Below are positions 20,801-31,453 of a stretch of 43,861 bases of DNA, one piece after another. The notes beneath the pieces were generated by a model. It had not been told where the DNA came from. It did no database searches and worked only from the letters and a program-made list of their open reading frames with translations. The stretch is taken from the NCBI GenBank assembly GCA_022925895.1, contig JAKSYS010000525.1, positions 1 to 43,861 on the forward strand, written 5' to 3'. The DNA is from Fragilaria crotonensis (Eukaryota > Bacillariophyta > Fragilariophyceae > Fragilariales > Fragilariaceae). Position numbers and translations under genes: made by a program. Positions within the stretch are counted from its first letter, which is position 1; each line of letters opens with the position of its first letter.

Positions 20801-20950
20801 AGAATGCAAGGAAATGACGTCAAGCCGTACTGGTACCAATCAGCATGCTCTCCCTATCTTACTGTCTTACTGGAGTACTGTATGACCGTAGGTAGTACGT
20901 GGAAGGGTTAGTACTGTGACGTCATCCTTGACGTCATTTCCTTGCATTCT
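20801..20950. promoter_or_regulatory. 24-bp inverted repeat carrying CRE-like TGACGTCA sites upstream of ATE1
   Basis: 20801-20824 (AGAATGCAAGGAAATGACGT then CAAG) is repeated exactly inverted at 20927-20950. Each arm holds TGACGTCA (20815-20822, 20929-20936) and a third copy lies at 20917-20924. TGACGTCA is the palindromic bZIP/CRE core; TGACGT elements mediate CO2/cAMP responses in Phaeodactylum carbonic anhydrase promoters. The nearest start is ATE1, about 95-245 bp away. Regulation of ATE1 by it is inference. Confidence 0.5.
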
Positions 20951-22154
20951 AATCGAAACCGTATGCATATTCCTGGAGGTTCCGGAATTTCTGCTTTTAT
21001 CCTAGTATTTCTTCTACAGGACTTTTTGTGTATCAGATTGGCACGCGAAACGGACAAAATAGACTGATCGAATTGGTTGGAGGCTGTTGGTATTCGTAGG
21101 TACTCAAGTACAATGGACAATTATCATTTTCTGATTTGACGGATTTTATTATAGAAGAAGAAAGTCCGCAGATTTCTTTCTCCTAATTTCTTTCTTCTAC
21201 TTAAGCAAATTGAAGCTTCTTCAATTTTCTTCTAGTTTCTCCCTTTTTCTCCTTTTTTCTAAACAGCTTCTCCTATTTTCTCCCTTTTGCTTCCTTTCGC
21301 TTACTACGTTGCAAGTCGTAGAATTTTAATTTCGTTGATACGAACTCGAACATATAAAACGTGTCGTACATAAAATTCAACTTAGAGCTGCGAGGTATAC
21401 ACTGCTTTAAAAGCCTATTTTGGACCATGCCACACACTTTTTCCAAATGAGCGAGTAGAGCTTCTCTCTTTTTCTTCCTTTTTCTCCTTTTTTCTTCACG
21501 GAATTTTTTCTTTCTTCCTTTCTCTTCTTTTTTCTTCCAGATTTTTTCCTTTCTTCCTTTTACTTGCTTTTTCTTCCGGGGTTTCTATGAATGTATATAG
21601 AACTTGCATATGAATCGATGGACTTGTTTTGCTCATCACGTTTTCAATTTCGGTTGATGTCCAAGGTTATCACGTCATGGCACGCAGAAAAAAAAAAACG
21701 GTTTTGAAAAAAGTCCTTAAACATGAAAGAAAAACTAGTCCGAAAGCAAATATTCCGGGACCTCCTGAATCCCTCGACACGTTCGGTTGCCGTCGCGAAA
21801 TGCTTCGAGCTTCGACACCGAGTTCCTCCTTTTCGTAATCATGTGTCGCAGACATCAGACATCAGACATCAAAAAACAGGCTACTTGTACCTGTTACTCC
21901 AGTACAAATGTAGTTGTACTGTGCCGGTATCTTGATTTCGTGCTCATATTTTTGCCACCGAGTAGGCATAGTATTAAATGTACATGTCGCAGAATTAAGT
22001 ACGAAGTGTACGTTACTAGTCACTTCCTCGTCTGACAGTAATTTTTAATTTTGGGGTGCGAATGAACAACGGAGCGACAGCAAATATGAATGTTCTACAG
22101 TACTAGCTAGTAGAGTAGGTACAAGAATTGTAGATATGACGCTACTACGGTTAG
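20951..22154. other. Intergenic region with a polypyrimidine tract
   Basis: 21160-21580 on the plus strand is strongly T/C-rich with repeated TTTCTTCCTTTT-like words (several hundred bases, strand-asymmetric). Around it are GTAC-containing palindromes. Apart from the doubtful small ORF at 21677-21838 no gene is seen. Confidence 0.6.
21677..21838 (+). CDS. Small basic ORF (53 aa), doubtful
   Basis: Starts MARRKKKTVLKKVLKHERKT and continues SPKANIPGPPESLDTFGCRR, with no domain known to me. A minus-strand frame at 20908-21120 has a similar arrangement (KAEIPEPPGICIRFRLECKEM), so the two may descend from one sequence. Probably not a functional gene. Confidence 0.2.
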   Translation: MARRKKKTVLKKVLKHERKTSPKANIPGPPESLDTFGCRREMLRASTPSSSFS

Positions 22155-22242
22155 TACCTGGTACCAGTACTCGGACTACTTGTGTACCAGTTGACTGGGC
22201 TACTAAGTACTCGGAACTCGGACACAGCACTGGTACCAGGTA
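22155..22242. repeat. 14-bp inverted repeat TACCTGGTACCAGT / ACTGGTACCAGGTA
   Basis: Perfect arms at 22155-22168 and 22229-22242; each arm itself contains the palindrome CTGGTACCAG. Lies in a block rich in GTAC and AGTACT words. Confidence 0.8.
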
Positions 22243-23377
22243 TTGGAGTACATTCCACACTAAGTCCAATTTTGTTGATTTCTTTGAAAAATCAATTTCA
22301 ACTTCATGACAACTACTCCAGTTCTCAGTGCTGTATAACTCCTCAACATCATGCATGTGAATGAAAGTTATGATAGCTTTAAGCTTCTGTAGTACTTGAA
22401 ATCTTGCATTTCTGAATGCCACTCCTCAGAAGTATTGGCCCATGTACCACTTATCATCCTTAGTACTACAGGATAGGCTTGTGCTTTATACTCTAGGTGC
22501 AAATATTTTCTGAGTGTCAGCACTCACATTTTGTGCACTATTTGTAGTGAACTGGAACCCACAGGAATTCTTGTCAGTGGTATGGGTTTCGTGACATCAT
22601 GTGGAAGGCTTTTCAACAAGCAACCTCATGCTCTGCTGCTATGAAAGAAGAAACAGCAATAAGCATATCCGACAAGGAAATGGAAGTTGTTGTATCAGAG
22701 TTGGAGTCCCACCTGGACATGTGACAAGGCAAACAACAAAAATCAACATCAAGTGATCAAAGTGGCTGATTGATCCAGTTGACTGTGGACATGCTGATCT
22801 TGTAATCACATGCCTATGTCATGCTAAGGTATGAGGCCTTTAAAAGAACCTTCCTTTCCTTTCCTCTACTGAAGTCTGTGCTGTTATGCTTTGGCAGCTC
22901 CAATATGGAGACAGCAAACAAAACCAACAGCAGGCAATGGGGCCAGCAACTATGTTGCTCACTCAATGGTCTAGAAAACTTTCAAGGCATCCTCAGCTTA
23001 GTCTATTTTACTTCTCATTCTCTTCTTAATTGGATTTACTAAAATGACCTTTCAATTATTACTTCTTGTTTATGTCACATAACAAGTCATGCTGCTGCTG
23101 CCTGATAGTACCCATGCATATCCATCATCCAGCACCAATATCATTGGATTCGCGGGCATGCTCTGCTAAAGAAAGAACATGCTCTAGTTGCTAGCTGATG
23201 ATGTGGTTTTATGCTTGAAATCTTTGGTATGTGCATGCATTGCATGCTGGGACAGCATTGCTTGGACATGAGCATGCATTCTTGGACAGAACAACCACAT
23301 TAGTCAACATGCATGATGGTATCTATCACTGTTGCTTGTTAAAGACTTAGTAGTCACAAAGATTGGGATGCCTGCCA
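22243..23377. other. Intergenic, no supported gene
   Basis: A 41-codon ATG frame at 22600-22725 and other short frames are present but have no recognisable motif. Composition (GCATGC, CATGCATG words around 23220-23310) suggests decayed repeat sequence. Confidence 0.5.
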
Positions 23378-23660
23378 TCATGCCACATTGTTTTTAAGAA
23401 CAGTAGTAAGCCCAATAGAAGCACAACATATGTCATAAATATTGATGGCAACTTGTGCTTTATCTTCAGGACCTGGAATGGGCACTCCATATGCTGTCAC
23501 ACACATCCATGATTGCATCAAGTCATCATGGAGTGATTCATAGAAGTTGCTTTGTTTTGCAAAGTCAACAATGTCAGAATCCTTGACATTTTCTACGTTG
23601 TCCTTCTTGAGGGCATGAAGCAAACAAGATGCTGGCAGTAGATCTTTTTCTTAGTGCAAA
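23378..23660 (-). pseudogene. Unrecognised coding remnant
   Basis: A minus-strand frame opens at least from 23660 (KDLLPASCLLHALKKDNVEN) and continues VKDSDIVDFAKQSNFYESLH, then AYGVPIPGPEDKAQVAINIY to a TAG/TGA-bounded end at 23378. The amino-acid composition looks like real coding sequence (acidic, balanced, amphipathic). There is no upstream ATG-led continuation and no clear family; a transposon gene fragment is plausible. Confidence 0.35.
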
Positions 23661-23917
23661 GACAGAGTGGAGGTTGCATGTAAGATGTTACAGATATTTG
23701 TAAAAATCCAATTTACTGGAACTCTTATCTTTTCAACATAACACTCAACATGTAGAGTTTTGTTAGTACTGGCGAAAGTACTGGAGTATGTTACTGTCAT
23801 CATCTGTAGGACTTCTACGCTGACGACTCCAGTACTGTAGCCAGTAATTATTCCGTACTACTTGTAATACTGTACTCTACTATCAGTAGAGGACAAAATC
23901 GAGTGCAATGACTCGGT

Positions 23918-24300
23918 GGCAAAACAACAATACTGGAGAGTCGCAGCCGCACTCCGGTGGGTGGCAAAACGAATATACTGTGTAATGTAGGGGGCATGAC
24001 CAGCAATATCTTTTGGGACTGCACAATGCATTGCGTACTGCACACCCCATTTTTTTTTGCGTCGGAGTCCCGTATTCGCGATCGACTAATTCGAGTGGCA
24101 AAAACACGGATCGAGTGGCAAAACAACGCACTGTTCACGTAAAAAATTTGCCACCCTACGTGCCACCAGGGTGGCAAAAATAACTGGGAAAATTTTGAAC
24201 GATACTGTAACCAGAGGGACCGTATCTACAAGTGTCTACAGACCTATCCTGTACACACATACTGACCAGAATGGAAAATACCACTTCGGTGGCAAAAAGC
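23918..24300. repeat. Cluster of GTGGCAAAA motifs with a hairpin
   Basis: GTGGCAAAA occurs at about 23920, 23960, 24097, 24114, 24172 and 24290. At 24148-24158 TTTGCCACCCT is inverted and pairs exactly with AGGGTGGCAAA at 24169-24179 (11-bp stem, 10-base loop ACGTGCCACC). No gene overlaps convincingly. Confidence 0.75.
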
Positions 24301-25610
24301 AATAAATGTACCAGTGTCGTCGAGTGGGAATACTAGTACTTGATAGGGTTCAGGTTAACGGAACCTGTCGATGCGAAGGTCGGCATAGGATTCAGGTTAA
24401 GGACCAGGACGTGACCGTTACGGGGCACGCCCCCAGTAGGTAAGTGTTTAGTACGACACTGACTACTGCTTAATGTATCTGTGTACCGTACAGCAATACA
24501 ATGCTGTCTACTGCTACAGATAACGATACGCATACTATCTCTCGGTCTATCGCTTCATCAACGTAGGAGAGACTGACTATAGCATTGCTATCGCTTTGGT
24601 CATTGTGGGCACTGTCTAATAGTCTATCGTTATGAATGGTAACGGTAGGCTAAGACATGCACGGAGCACGGACTATGGCCGGGCAAAAAGGAAGTGATGT
24701 GCAATGAGTACTGTTGTACTGATTGCCGTGTTGTTTGGTATTGTGATAGTAGTGAGTACCATCATACTGTCTACTGATATTTGTACAGCACGGTGTATGT
24801 GACATCCTGACAACGGCGGGTAAAAAAGCGTGATGGTCAATCATCATCATCGTGCAAAAAAATGTGCAGTAAGTTAAAAGGTGAGTGACACTAAAATATG
24901 TAAAAATGACAATTGTGAGAGAAATGGAAAACAGAGGAGGGAGAAGTGAGGAGTGGTTCCAAGGAACACTAAGGAACACTCCTCACATCTCTAATGGTGA
25001 GCAGTGTACGGCAGCGTTGTTTTTTGCAAGGGAGGCGTTGAGCGTCATTTGAAAATCAATGCTCAAACTCAAGGAACGAGATGAACATGCATCTAAGGGA
25101 GCACATCTGAGGTTAAATAATAGTGCTGATAACATTTTCTCATAAACAGGCAAAACTATTGCTATTTATTTATGCTTTAGTACTGGATACTGGGTGTTTT
25201 GATGTTTTCGTTGTTTTTATGGGTTTTCGGAGTTTTGTGATTGACAGATGTCCTACCCGGATAATTACGTAAAAGTCACCCGACTTCTGAAAACTTTGTT
25301 TTGGTGTACAGATATATGTAGCAAACCTTCGTACAAAAATGCCACTTCATCATTTGATGCTACGTCGTATTTCTGTACATCTTTTTCTAATAACCTGTAT
25401 CATTGAACAAGGAATTGTGTCTTAGCACAAGGCAAAAGACGTAGTGATGAACATTTGCCTGTGCCATGTCTGCCTTAACAATTTGACGTCCATCACTTTT
25501 TTTAGTTTGGTGAACATTTCTCCTTTTTTGTCTGCTCCTTATTACTCACAACTCACAACTCACCACGCAGTCAACCAAAAACCACACAACAAGCACATCC
25601 CATCATTGTT
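24301..25610. other. Intergenic 5' of the Plavaka-like element
   Basis: No gene seen. A direct repeat TAGGRTTCAGGTTAA occurs at about 24343 and 24388. The 5' end of the downstream transposon should lie here, but I could not find its terminal inverted repeat. Confidence 0.5.
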
Positions 25611-28520
25611 ATGTTGGCTTCAAGATTTGTGTGTCACAATCCCGACTGTGGAAGTCGACGCCAATCCTTTTCCAATGAAAAAGGATACACAATGCATTTT
25701 GCACTTTCACCGTCCTGTTTGTCTTTCATTGATCAATTCTCTTCTGTTGGCGACACACGACACCCAACAATTGCAGATGACGTCGTGTTTGTCTCCACCA
25801 TATGTTCATCTCAGATTCGGCGTGACGTGATAAACCCACACAACGCCAACATGCAAAATACTCAAATGTGGCTGCTCGATGATGAGGCGACTAACACAAC
25901 TGACGCGCCTTCTGATGATGACTTTGCCGCAAATGATGAAGGTTATGCGTGGGAAGTAAATGCAACCTTGCCCCTTGTTGCAGATTCCAATGAAGAGGAG
26001 CCATGGCTGTACACTGACAATCAAAAGTGGACGGTTGCGTTGTTAAAATTATTGGATGACATGAATGCTCCAGACTACGCATTTGCTTCTGTGCTGAGAT
26101 GGGCCAGAGGTGCCAATGCCGCTAGATATTCATTCTATCCTGATGGTGGTTAATCGCGTTCGTGAAGCATTGATCTGTTGTTTTTGGGTATGAAAATGCA
26201 AAGCAATTCTTGCCATCTGTTGTTAACGTTACCACTCCTCATGGTCCTCCTCGTGATGTGATTGTTTTTGACTTTGTGCCTCAGCTCTTGCGTTTGTTAC
26301 AGAACCCAAAACTGATGACAGCTGACAACTTGTTAATTGACCCCATGAATCCCTTGCTGCCATACGCATCACCACAAGGTGAACTTGGTGATGCCATCTC
26401 TGGTCAAGTGTATCGTGATGCATATAAACGGATGATCACCAATCCTGAACGTCAATTGTTTGTGCCAATTATCCAATGGATTGATCGCACATCTGTCACA
26501 GGCAATGATTGCTTTTCTTTAAAGCCATACATGTTTACGCCAGCAATTTTTAAAGAACCCTTTCGTCGCATAATTCAGGCCTGGGGTTGTCATGGATTTT
26601 TGCCAAAACAAAAGACATCGTCGGCTCAAAACCACACCCAAATTCAAGGAAACAATATTCGCAATTACCATGCGGAACTTTATGCTGTATTGCACTCCTT
26701 CACGACTTCGGAACCCCGCCTTTGCAATGTTATACTTCCTCTTGGTCCCAATGGTGCCATCTGCGTTGAAGTCATTTGTTGCATACTCTTTGTGATACAA
26801 GACATGCAAGAAGGCGATGCACTCTGTGGTCGTTATGGCTCGCACACAACCGGGATACAACGCCATTGTCGTGCGTGCAACGTCACAGCAGCGGAATTGG
26901 ATAATCCACATGCTAAGTGTTCATTTTTGGTTGCTGCAGACATGGCACGCATCTCCCGCAACCCCGATCAAAAAGTGCGTACGCCGTGGTCGCAACATTA
27001 TCTTAATAATGCGTTTGACTATGTGCCCATGGCTGATCCGGTGCGTGGCATTTTGGCGCTACTCCGGTGGAAACTCTTCATGCGTTTCGAAAAGGATTAA
27101 TTGAAAAGGTCACATTTCTGGTTCTTAAAAATGTACCAACTCGCCGACGTGCTGCCTTGGACGCGTTGGCCGTTCATTTTCACAGATCGCACCGCCAAAC
27201 ATATCGCAAAATATATCCTGCAACCGATTTCAGCAACGGCATTACCAACCTAACAAAGATATCTGCTGCCGAGCGTGTGGGATTGGTATTCTTGTTCGTC
27301 ATAGTTGCCCATTATGATGAAGGGTTGATCATTTTATCCAAAGCGCTGCAACAAAAGGATCGCACCAGTTTACGAAAGGTTATCAATGTGTTTGAAGCAC
27401 TGTTGTGCTTTGACCAGTGGCTCAATCAACCTACCTATTGGACAGCTGAACATCATGACAAATCCGTTTTACAAGTCTCAGGTGCAATTACAAAACTGAT
27501 GGAGATGTGCAAGAAGGATATTCCCTTGTTTAAAAAAAGACATGGAAATTTCCAAAATTTCATGAATTGAAGCACATCCTTAACGACATGGAACGTTTCG
27601 GTGCCCCCATAAATTATTGCGCACAACGCCCGGAGTCATTGTTGATTCCTGTGGCAAAACAGCCAGGTTGCTGAGCTCAAAAACAAGATACAGGTGCTTT
27701 GTACGAATTGCAGGCAGCTCAACGTTTCTCGTATTCGTTAATGATTGCTGAGGTTCATTCACGAATCTGGGGGGACGCCAACACGGCGGTAAGTGTCACT
27801 TCTGTGGACGCAGCATCTATTTTCGAATCAACTGGCAATGCAACATTTGGTGTTTTGTTTCAGGATACCAATATGATGTTAAACGTTCATTGGGCAACCA
27901 AGACCGATGTGCGGTTGATGCATTTGCCAACACCATTGATGGAATTCATGTGGACCACATTTGGCCCGCACGTCCGTTTCTGTACCGAATATGTGCGCGA
28001 CCAATATACGTTTTGTTGCCATCCTGCATATCAATCCGACAATCCGATTAATGATTGGATGAATGTTTTGTTCGAGGTGATGGATACCAAAACCAACACG
28101 TACATCAAAACGGCGTTTCCCTGCCGTCTGGCGGCTGTTGTGATCTGTGCCGTGGATGCTCTCAATGCAGAACCATATCATTTGGTAGTCCAAAGCACTA
28201 CCAAACGGACCGGTATTCAATCGGTGCTTTTGACGGAATGGTGTTGGTCCTCTGAATACCTTGTCATTCTACCATCTAATATTGTGGGCCCATGTTTTGT
28301 TATTTCGATTAGGCCCGACATGTCAAAAGTTCTAGAAGCATTGCCATTGGACAGTTGGGCTTCCAAGTTCACGAAACCTGTTGATGATTTTTCATCCTCT
28401 TCTGACGACGACGATGACGAGGAAATGCATACGGATAGTATGGACGAAGAGAAATTAATTGACTTTGATGACAATGATGAAGAAGAGGAGGAGGAGGAGG
28501 AAGAAGATGGCGATTACTGA
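25611..28520 (+). pseudogene. Plavaka/CACTA-like transposase, frameshifted
   Basis: The protein starts at ATG 25611 with a zinc-finger-like head (Cys8, Cys13, His29, Cys36). After a phase change near 26155-26190 comes the core: RQLFVPIIQWIDRTSVTGND, AWGCHGFLP, then NYHAELYAVL, GDALCGRYGSHTTGIQRHCR followed by ACNVTAAELDNPHAKC. A further shift near 27065 leads to PVETLHAFRKGLIEK and FSNGITNLTKISAAERVGL. A shift in A7 at 27532-27538 leads to WKFPKFHELKHILNDMERFG. A TGA at 27672-27674 interrupts before AQKQDTGALYELQAAQ. The end has FCCHPAYQSDNPINDWMNV and a long acidic tail (poly-Glu/Asp). This block order is that of Plavaka (CACTA/EnSpm group) transposases, which cut and paste DNA with an RNase H-like nuclease. 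Five intact blocks but at least three shifts and one stop: inactive as it stands. Confidence 0.75.
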
Positions 28521-28655
28521 ATAATTATTTATATAAATTTATCCTTACATTCTGATTAGGATATCGTCATGCATACTTTCCCCATTGTTTCCTTCAACTG
28601 ATGGGTTTTGTAACGCTCGCTGCGTTATTCAATGAAATCAAGGACATGCATATCT

Positions 28656-29321
28656 TTATGCAGGCAGCCTCATTTTGGAACGTCTCAATGGTCTCTTACC
28701 TTCATAAAAGAACCGAAAGCCAAGTTTGAAAGCAACAAATTTACTTTGCACCGTTTCGGAGGAAGTGCAATAATCCAATGCCTCATCGCACAGACGTAGA
28801 GCAATTGTCTCATTTGCATCATAGATAAAATTCCCATGGATGGTAACTGCATGAGAACAACTGTCGTCAGAGGCTTGCAAGACGCCAAGCACAACCTCAT
28901 CCTCTTTTAAATCAACTTTCCAATCGAATGAACTTGGAAGTTTTTGAATCACAATCCAAGTTGGAAGTAAAGTTCTTGCATGCTTAACCACCCTCCGCAA
29001 TGCATCAACAACTGCGCCTTTCAAGATCTCCTCGCCAAATGCATCAATCTTTGATGCATCATCGTGCCATCCCAATGCAAAGAATGCCGATGCAAGAGAC
29101 TTACTCACACACAAATCCTTTCCTTCAGATTGGACGAATTGAATTGCAGGTGCGCCAATCACCTTTAACTCAGGATGCTGGTTCAAGCGAGATTGCTTAA
29201 AATCACCAACGGGGATGTCAACCCAGCCTCGTTTAGATTGTTTCAATTCATCAGTGAAGCAATCGCCAAAGGTTTTGCGGACGTAATCTTCTTCCAGTGT
29301 GGGGGTTTTGCAGTGTTGCAC
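28656..29321 (-). CDS. Cysteine-protease-like accessory protein of the Plavaka-like element
   Basis: About 221 codons, convergent with the transposase and 135 bp from its stop. A candidate catalytic triad is in the expected order for papain/OTU/Ulp-like folds: Cys71 in GKDLCVSKSLASAF, His157 in SCSHAVTIHG, and Asp168/Asn170 in NFIYDAN. The frame has no ATG at its start (it opens at a GTG at 29321, with a stop shortly upstream), so the 5' end is probably lost or frameshifted. It continues to a stop at 28656. Proteases of this fold accompany transposases in several eukaryotic DNA transposon groups. The peptidase call is inferred from motif order alone; no substrate can be named. Confidence 0.5.
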   Translation of the reverse strand: MQHCKTPTLEEDYVRKTFGDCFTDELKQSKRGWVDIPVGDFKQSRLNQHPELKVIGAPAIQFVQSEGKDLCVSKSLASAFFALGWHDDASKIDAFGEEILKGAVVDALRRVVKHARTLLPTWIVIQKLPSSFDWKVDLKEDEVVLGVLQASDDSCSHAVTIHGNFIYDANETIALRLCDEALDYCTSSETVQSKFVAFKLGFRFFYEGKRPLRRSKMRLPA

Positions 29322-29519
29322 TGGTTACTGAAGCACGGATGTAATGTTTTACTCTGCACACGGGCGTCAGTTAAGGTTAGGGATACCATAAATGATGTAG
29401 GGCGATAGGGTGATACTGGATGTTTAACAAGTGGAGAGTGGAGTAAGGAGTACAATTATGGAGTATGTATATTCAAGCTCTATCCACATAGGAAACCGTG
29501 TAGACTATTGAGTAGAAAG

Positions 29520-29709
29520 CGTTTGAATACTGACAATATGGTACTCATACGGGTGTACTAGCTACCGTTGTACGGGTCAGAGAAGATACCGTGTGTTTTA
29601 TCTTCTAATCTTTTGTTGTGCACCTGTTATCATTGCTTTTACTCTAGTTGTTATACTCTCGCTTTCCCCCTCACGATAAGATAGTACGTAACTGCCTGTA
29701 GATTCGTTC
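29520..29709 (+). repeat. 5' LTR (190 bp)
   Basis: Starts CGTTTGAATACTGACAATAT and ends GTAGATTCGTTC; shares the opening 60 bases and the TCTCGCTTTCCCCC end block with the 3' LTR. The usual TG...CA ends are not visible, so the edges are set by the limits of LTR-LTR identity. Confidence 0.85.
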
Positions 29710-29722
29710 GGTTTATCAGACC
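29710..29722 (+). other. Probable primer-binding site
   Basis: GGTTTATCAGACC directly after the 5' LTR resembles TGGTATCAGAGC, the initiator-tRNA-Met site used by many Copia elements. Several bases differ, in keeping with an old copy. Confidence 0.5.
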
Positions 29723-30160
29723 CAAACAGCGTTGAAGGAAGTGGAACGATGTCAATAATTGACGGCGCAGATGGAACAACCGTCATGGTCAAATCAAATC
29801 CGCTCAGTCGGATGAGTCGTATCCGAATTTCGTCTAAACCACATGTACTATGGCCTACGTGATGCGCGAAGTGTCAGATCCTGTCGCGAGGTCCGAGAAC
29901 GTGTTGTCCGACATAATCGTTGTTCGTAATACAGTTTTGGCCCATGGCGGGCAACAACGGTCGGTATCACAGCGCACGTTTTATAATAGGTCTTTGACCA
30001 CCGTGTTGCCCGTATTCGCTGAGGTCGGGACTGATCACCCCAGACCACCCGGTATGCGAACCCGCCTCGCAGGCCGGTCGTCGTAAAGCGTAGCGGTGAC
30101 CAATTAAATCAACGACATGAGTCAACCCACGCAGTGACTAATCACGGGCATTGTAAACAG

Positions 30161-30825
30161 ATGGCTGATGATGCAGTTGACCCCATGTTCAATGAAGTTG
30201 TTTTTGCCAACCCTGTCCCAAACCCCGTCCACAATGTTTTGAACATGTGTGGTGTAACTGTCCCAGCAACCCATCTGATCTTCATTGATATTAAAGGTCT
30301 GGATACTATTGATGCATTTGCGAATCTTAATGGCGATAGCAACATTACTGAAATGGCTCGGACTTTAACGCGGCGACCAGTTTTCTGTCAGGTCTTATTT
30401 CAAATATACACTCAGGCGCTCACTTGGATTATGCAAATCGCCATTCTTCTGGTAAGAGATGATATGTCAGTGCGATGGATTCGAACTCTGGGCGCGGAGG
30501 CCGTGGCAGGGTGCGTCGTGATAGCGGCCGTTTCGGTCAACAAATTGGTCGTGGACATGGCCGCGGTGGGCGTAATGGCCGAGGTGGTGGACAAAGCCGC
30601 GGCGACCAAAAGGTGCGTATAACAATGTTGACGTCACGGATCCACACCGCAACTTCCAAGCCGAGTGGGAAAAGCTCGGGTCCAGTGGACGTGCGTACAT
30701 CATACGTTTGCGTGACGCGCGGTCGCGGTGGTCGTGACAAAGGCCGCGGTGGTGGAGCCGGTCAATCGGCTGATGGACAACGAAGCGCAAGTGCAGTAAC
30801 TAGCTACAGCAATGAGTGCGAGTAG
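30161..30825 (+). pseudogene. Copia Gag relic
   Basis: ATG 30161 opens MADDAVDPMFNEVVFANPVP followed by NVLNMCGVTVPATHLIFIDI and LDTIDAFANLNGDSN. This is the N-terminal Gag pattern of diatom Copia elements. After a phase change near 30400-30470 comes an RGG-rich nucleic-acid-binding stretch (GRGHGRGGRNGRGGGQSRGD), then, in a third phase, DPHRNFQAEWEKLGSSGRAY, a conserved Gag C-terminal block. Broken by at least two shifts. Confidence 0.75.
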
Positions 30826-30967
30826 TAAAGCCGAACCAGGGACCCAGCAAGGCAGCAGCAACCAGAGCATTGTGTCCGAAATTACGGAGCGTGGATCTCA
30901 GCATGGATGCAACTTTGGTCTTGGTGCGTATTGACATGAGGTTGGCACTGGTCATTACCGTGCAGCA

Positions 30968-31446
30968 ATGCCTGTGATATCGAGTTTGCGTGTCACAGCC
31001 AGTGCCAATATATCGAATTACTCAAATACTATTGTCGGGACAATTGGTAAGAACGAGATTGATAACCATGCTGATACAATTTGTGCCGGACCAAATTGGA
31101 AGTTATTCTTGGAATTGTCAGGCAAATTATGCAGCATGACACCAATCTCAAACGACTGTCCCCGAAAACGAACGTGCTCGTGGCAAAATGCGCGACTGCG
31201 TACACGTGCCCGGAATCTGGACGATCTGTTTTGCTTGTGGCTGACCACGCCCTCTGGTTTGGCGCCAATCTTCATTGTTCGTTGTTGAACCCCCATCAGA
31301 TACGGTTGTTTGGACACAGCGTATGCGACGACCCCTGGGACCCAAATCGTTCGCTGGGCTCGGATGTCGGAGACATTTTAATCCCACTTCTGGCGGCATC
31401 ATCCGGTCCGAACTTGTTCTTCGAAACTCGCTTGTGTACCCAGTGA
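30968..31446 (+). pseudogene. Copia protease and pre-integrase region
   Basis: EIDNHADTICAGPNW (about 31056-31100) matches the retroviral-type aspartic protease motif DxHADT...AG of CoDi elements. After a phase change come LLNPHQIRLFGHSVCDDPWD (about 31285-31345), a diatom Copia hallmark, and LFFETR. The catalytic Asp is kept, but phase breaks separate it from Gag and integrase. Confidence 0.8.
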
Positions 31447-31453
31447 ATAGGAA

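Noticed and set aside
24340-24410. Interstitial telomere repeat
   Set aside because: TAGGRTTCAGGTTAA occurs only twice and does not form a regular array.
28380-28520. Poly-Glu/Asp tail as a separate acidic gene
   Set aside because: Same frame as the transposase C-terminus; it is simply its acidic tail.
29850-30086. ORF in the Copia leader
   Set aside because: Lies between primer-binding site and gag, where no Copia gene is expected; the composition is not protein-like.
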